64,000 bases of DNA from Trichomonas vaginalis G3 (taxonomy: Eukaryota; Parabasalia; Trichomonadida; Trichomonadidae): the NCBI RefSeq assembly GCF_026262505.1, contig NC_067205.1:1116001-1180000 (forward strand). The letters run 5' to 3'. Numbering within the stretch: position 1 is the stretch's first letter; each line of letters begins with the position of its first letter. The notes beneath the pieces are model-generated. The model was not told the DNA's origin. It made no database searches and saw nothing but the letters and a program-made list of their open reading frames with translations. This document shows positions 60,522 to 64,000 of the stretch, in pieces. The position numbers were made by a program, and so were the translations under genes.

Positions 60522-61103
60522 ATGTCCGACGTACCACCAACCGAGCCCATTCCCAAACCAGAGGAACCTAAAGCACCAGCCCCTGCACCTCAGCAACCTC
60601 AGTTCCAGCAAGTCCCTCCACCAAATTACTACCAATTTCCACCTCAAGGTTACTACCCACCACAAGGCTTCCCGAACTACCCTCCTCAGCCTATGCCTTA
60701 CTTCCCCAACCCTTGGATGTTCCAGCAAGCTCCACCCCAGCAATTCCAATTCCAATCTCAATCGAAGAGAGACCAAGAGTTCGAAGAAGGTCTGAACCGC
60801 TTACGCAAAGATTATGCCACAGCCCCTATGGAAGACGACAGGCTTTCAGTCTCTTCCCTCAAATCGACCGATTCGACTCGTACCACAGATTCGGTTCGTG
60901 ACCGTGAAGACTACCTCAAGCAGTCTGAGAGACTCTTCATCCTACAATCATTTACAACTGGAGCTCTCAAGAACATGCGCAATTACGAAGGTCAGACACC
61001 AGCTGGAGACCGCAAAACAGACATACTCGCAAGAGCAGTCCAACTGGTCAAGACAAAGACCGAGATAGTCGACTTCATTCTTGCAGCTTGCCCATACAAG
61101 TAA
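60522..61103 (+). CDS. Polinton D: 193-residue Pro/Tyr-rich protein
   Basis: Reads open from MSDVPPTEPIPKPEEPK to AACPYK. The Pro/Gln tract differs from B in unit number; the helical C-domain is almost identical. Confidence 0.6.
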   Translation: MSDVPPTEPIPKPEEPKAPAPAPQQPQFQQVPPPNYYQFPPQGYYPPQGFPNYPPQPMPYFPNPWMFQQAPPQQFQFQSQSKRDQEFEEGLNRLRKDYATAPMEDDRLSVSSLKSTDSTRTTDSVRDREDYLKQSERLFILQSFTTGALKNMRNYEGQTPAGDRKTDILARAVQLVKTKTEIVDFILAACPYK

Positions 61104-61131
61104 AAAAATAAACAATTACGAGTTAAACTTT

Positions 61132-61332
61132 TTATTCTTTCTTTTCTGAGTTGTTTAGAGCTGGTTTCTCTTGTAGGAACCTTTCGTACTCTTCCATGGT
61201 CATGTAATTGCGAATTTGGTACGCAATTCCAGGTTCGTTGTTTTTGAACCTTACGTATGTAACGCTTCCATCCTCCTCAGGGAAGTAAGCTGCTAACATC
61301 TGACCAAGTTTTCTCGGTGACTCGGAGCTCAT
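61132..61332 (-). CDS. Polinton D: 66-residue small protein
   Basis: Same as 26961-27161 with one residue changed (AYQIRN for AYKIRN). Reads open. Confidence 0.55.
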   Translation of the reverse strand: MSSESPRKLGQMLAAYFPEEDGSVTYVRFKNNEPGIAYQIRNYMTMEEYERFLQEKPALNNSEKKE

Positions 61333-61383
61333 AAAAATGTCACTTTTTAAACGTTAAGTTTTTAGTCTTATTTTACCCTTTGT

Positions 61384-61578
61384 TTACCCTTTGTTTACCC
61401 TTTGTTTGTCAATGTAGTATTGGAGTGCAATTTCTCCAAATTCTCTGTGTCGGAGTTCTTCAGCATTTTCCAAGGTGTACCTGGAGAACTCAAAGAAGTT
61501 GTCAAGAAGATACTGCCATGCTGCTCTTCTGAGTTCGTCGGTATTTTGGAAGTGTTGCACCTTCGAGTCTTCGGACAT
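61384..61578 (-). CDS. Polinton D: 64-residue helical protein
   Basis: Same as 27213-27407 with a few residue changes. The 11-bp repeats at 61372-61404 cover its end. Confidence 0.55.
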   Translation of the reverse strand: MSEDSKVQHFQNTDELRRAAWQYLLDNFFEFSRYTLENAEELRHREFGEIALQYYIDKQRVNKG

Positions 61579-61621
61579 GAAAAAATGACACTTTTTCTAT
61601 TAAACCGTTTTGGCATTTCTC

Positions 61622-61801
61622 ATGAGTGAGTATAGTTCTGCCGAACCATTGGAAGAGAAGAAGTACCCTTGCTGGCAAAAGACAAAAATAGTTGCCTTAG
61701 TTGTCATTGCAATTGTACTCGTAATTGAATTCATTGTACTTCTCTTCACGTACATAAAACTCAGCAATGGTATTTGCTTTAAGAAGCTACCATCTTACTA
61801 A
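61622..61801 (+). CDS. Polinton D: 59-residue membrane protein
   Basis: Same as 27451-27630 with Ala for Pro near residue 7. The transmembrane segment is unchanged. Confidence 0.6.
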   Translation: MSEYSSAEPLEEKKYPCWQKTKIVALVVIAIVLVIEFIVLLFTYIKLSNGICFKKLPSY

Positions 61802-61815
61802 GACTAAACACTTAG

Positions 61816-61852
61816 ATTTTTCAAGCTTGACTTTTTACAATTTGAATTTTGT
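61816..61852 (+). repeat. Polinton D: att-like direct repeat, left
   Basis: Matches 63378-63414 almost exactly (ATTTTTCAAGCTTGACTTTT onward). This is the same duplicated ATPase gene end as in B. Confidence 0.8.
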
Positions 61853-61865
61853 CATAAATTTACAC

Positions 61866-62065
61866 CAAAAATAATGTTTAGGTGAAGAGGTGAGATTTCA
61901 CCTCTTTTTTCACCTGTTTTTTCACCTCATGAATTTTCATGATTTCATCGTAAATGTTTTGTCGAAACTTCATCGTAATGAGCGTAAATGACCCAAAAAT
62001 AATGTTTAGGTGAAGAGGTGAGATTTCACCTCTTTTTTCACCTGTTTTTTCACCTCATGAATTTT
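61866..62065 (+). promoter_or_regulatory. Polinton D: left repeat arms with GGTGARA iterons
   Basis: Two blocks, each with AATAATGTTTAGGTGAAG, the near-palindrome GGTGAGATTTCACC and two further TTTCACC sites. The surrounding sequence is that of B, but every GGTTAGA has become GGTGA-type. Confidence 0.75.
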
Positions 62066-62149
62066 CCCGAAATAAAAAATAAAGTTAGTTTTATTTTTTA
62101 TTTTATTTATTTTTTTATTTTATTTATTTTTTTATTTTGTATAAAAGAC

Positions 62150-63091
62150 ATGATTTCAACAATCGGCACAACAACAGTTCAAACAACTACAGCACCAAAC
62201 TCGTTAGTCATGAATCCAACATCTATGTTGGTAGAGATGAAAAACTTCATTCCTTCTTCATATACTTTCGAAACAAAAATCCAGAAGATAAAGCAGGAAT
62301 TGTTAACAAGTAATTTAGACTGTACCGCACAGGATGAAACAAATGAACAGTATCTTTATGAAATGCAGGACATTATTGACCATTTGCCTAAATTGCCTGA
62401 AATTCAGCAGCAAAAACTCACTATTCCCGAATTTGACGAAATTGAAGTGAAACCAACTGACTCAGTAGAAATAAAGAAGTTCATACGAAAGGTAAATTAT
62501 GAATTCCTTGGTTTTCATTGCAACCATAAGGTTATGGACAAAGATTGCGACATGTTATATAAGAACATCTCTGACCTTTACAAATCTGAAGAATTTAAGA
62601 CCTACGACAACTTTGTTTCATTAGTTGCAAAATGTGTATGGGAAATAAGAGATAAAGATAGTAGGGGTAAGGTATGGAATGAACAGATAAGACCCGCTAT
62701 GTTTGAGATGAAGAGAGCAATTGACGCCTTGGTTGTTTTAGCAGGTAAGGTTTCAGAATATAACGCAAAAATGAATCCGCAATGTTCTAAATGTAAAGCA
62801 GCAATGAGGAAATATAACTACTCCGTCAAAGAGATAGAACGTATGCGAAACGACTATGCAGACTTAAAGAAAGAAGCAGAAAAACCAGCAGAAAATAAAA
62901 TGGATATGTTAGCATTTCTGAACAAAAACTATCCAACAGCAGAAGATTTCCTATTATCTGACGTCAAGAAGAAGTATAAAGAAACTTTCGGTATCGTTAA
63001 AACATTCGATGTACTGACAGAAGAAATAGAAGCTACAAAACTGTTTAGGATTTCAAATATACATCGTACAATTCATGTAAAACGCTTATAA
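62150..63091 (+). CDS. Polinton D: 313-residue cassette gene
   Basis: Same length and start as B (27922-28863). Differences from B cluster in two places: AMFEMKR for TASDLKK near residue 210, and ISNIHRTIHV for VSRIHNVYHV at the extreme C-terminus. The rest is highly conserved, including NPQCSKCKAAMRKYN. No family is recognised. Confidence 0.65.
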   Translation: MISTIGTTTVQTTTAPNSLVMNPTSMLVEMKNFIPSSYTFETKIQKIKQELLTSNLDCTAQDETNEQYLYEMQDIIDHLPKLPEIQQQKLTIPEFDEIEVKPTDSVEIKKFIRKVNYEFLGFHCNHKVMDKDCDMLYKNISDLYKSEEFKTYDNFVSLVAKCVWEIRDKDSRGKVWNEQIRPAMFEMKRAIDALVVLAGKVSEYNAKMNPQCSKCKAAMRKYNYSVKEIERMRNDYADLKKEAEKPAENKMDMLAFLNKNYPTAEDFLLSDVKKKYKETFGIVKTFDVLTEEIEATKLFRISNIHRTIHVKRL

Positions 63092-63097
63092 AATAAC

Positions 63098-63325
63098 AGG
63101 TGAGAAAAGAGGTGAAAAAACAGGTGAAATCTCACCTCTTCACCTAAACATTATTTTTTGCTGAATTCAGCAACAAAATTCTGAGTAAAATAATTTTTAG
63201 GGCATGTGTCAAACCGTTGAGTTTTCACAAAATTTAAAAAATAACTGGGGTGAAAAATTAGGTGAAAAAAGAGGTGAAATCTCACCTCTTCACCTAAAAT
63301 ATATTTTTATTGAATTCAGCAACAA
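63098..63325 (-). promoter_or_regulatory. Polinton D: right repeat arms with GGTGARA iterons
   Basis: Two blocks (63098-63175 and 63246-63325), each with five GGTGA-type half-sites, followed by ACCTAAACATTA- or ACCTAAAATATA-type ends and GAATTCAGC. B has only one right block. Confidence 0.75.
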
Positions 63326-63377
63326 AAACAGTGAAATTTCTCTAGACTGACTTCTTTCGGGGTCGCCAAAACTCTTT

Positions 63378-63414
63378 ATTTTTCAAGCTTGACTTTTTAC
63401 AATTTGAACTTTGT
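63378..63414 (+). repeat. Polinton D: att-like direct repeat, right
   Basis: Covers the end of the ATPase gene; partner of 61816-61852. Confidence 0.8.
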
Positions 63415-64000
63415 TTGCGTAGATATGAATTCTGAAAGAAGTATGAGGGTCTTGTATGACTTTATACTTCTCCCATAGTTCATGTCTGTCAAACTTACCT
63501 GCCATGGACTCTTTCATAAGTTCCATGAAATCGTCTTCGGACAATCCAGGGAAAAGTATTATGTCAGTCAGTATTCTCTTTACATCCTTACTTAAACTCT
63601 TTGCTGTCTGTACACAAATGACAACTGAGATGTTAAAGTGTCTGAGCTTCTTAAGAATTCGACACATGTCTTGTTCTCTGTTCTTTAACAAAGGATGAGA
63701 AGCAAAGTCATCTAAAATAAGAAGACATCTATGAGGGTAAGTCTTCCAATCGTAAGATTGCAATTTCTTCGAAATGTATTCTATCTCTTTCTGTTTGTTT
63801 CTGAAGTGTTTCTTCTCTAATATTCTCTGCATTTCCTCATTTGGGTCTTTAAACTTAGAATTTATATACTCATTTATAGCATTGTACTTCAAAACTCTTC
63901 TTTGGTACTTCTTTATCCAATCTAACAACTCAGTATCCTTTATACATACTAACTTAGACTTCTTTATAATATCTTTGAACGAATTGACGGTTTGGTCAAA
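63383..64000 (-). CDS. Polinton D: packaging ATPase, C-terminal part, runs off the window
   Basis: Reads open for the visible 206 codons, including Walker B LLILDD near 63715. The N-terminal part with Walker A lies outside the window. Nearly identical to B. Confidence 0.8.
   Translation of the reverse strand, partial: FDQTVNSFKDIIKKSKLVCIKDTELLDWIKKYQRRVLKYNAINEYINSKFKDPNEEMQRILEKKHFRNKQKEIEYISKKLQSYDWKTYPHRCLLILDDFASHPLLKNREQDMCRILKKLRHFNISVVICVQTAKSLSKDVKRILTDIILFPGLSEDDFMELMKESMAGKFDRHELWEKYKVIQDPHTSFRIHIYANKVQIVKSQA

Larger units (their letters stand above)
53415..64000 (+). mobile_element. Polinton/Maverick copy D, partial, continues past the window
   Basis: Collinear with B from the fibre tip to the packaging ATPase. 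Most small genes read open and are nearly identical to B. Integrase, PolB, HNH and a few others are broken, with roughly 15-20 breaks in all. It differs from B mainly in the iterons, the Glu-run length and scattered bases. Confidence 0.85.

Noticed and set aside
1-64000. tRNA or rRNA genes
   Set aside because: Nothing resembling a cloverleaf or a conserved rRNA core was seen on reading both strands.

Overview
The window looks like Trichomonas vaginalis DNA, or a very close relative. It is AT-rich, has almost no recognisable host genes, and is built from several copies of one large Polinton/Maverick (protein-primed PolB, retroviral-type integrase, FtsK/A32-like packaging ATPase, jelly-roll-type capsid genes). 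A mariner of the kind known from T. vaginalis (Tvmar1-like) sits in it. The assignment rests on reading the sequence and on family knowledge; no search was run. All Polinton copies are described as fossils.

Layout. Copy A (1 to about 13520) is reversed relative to the rest and is interrupted by the mariner at 1470-2768. A spacer of about 2.1 kb (13521-15603) is the only clearly non-Polinton DNA. It holds two short coding tails, a 67-bp hairpin-bearing tandem repeat with an inverted relative on the far side, and about 1.6 kb of very AT-rich DNA. Copy B (15604 to about 38763) runs forward and is the fullest copy. Copy C (about 38764-53414) is very heavily broken and joins B and D abruptly. Copy D (about 53415 to the window end) is close to B and continues beyond the window.

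Gene order in B: adenine methyltransferase and several small virion-like proteins; a fibre-like gene divergent from a companion gene; integrase; three small genes; PolB; a GC-richer block of small genes that includes an HNH-type protein; a cassette with one 313-residue gene between repeat arms; packaging ATPase; small genes; SF3 helicase; probable penton and major capsid genes; a very large structural gene. Genes are packed on both strands with gaps of 15-40 bp. Most starts are preceded by a T-run ending in A plus C or T.

Most notable features. (1) The 313-residue gene lies between duplicated 3' ends of the packaging ATPase gene and between inverted repeat arms. The core motif of those arms is GGTTAGA in B but GGTGARA in D, changed in every iteration. 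(2) A second array of 22-bp-spaced iterons lies before a small conserved gene and has an unrelated sequence, but the same 22-bp spacing, in copy A. Together these suggest copy-specific DNA-binding protein and operator pairs, possibly a heteroimmunity-like system. (3) The fibre and its companion keep conserved ends but have exchanged central parts between copies. (4) The spacer hairpin shows a compensatory base-pair change.
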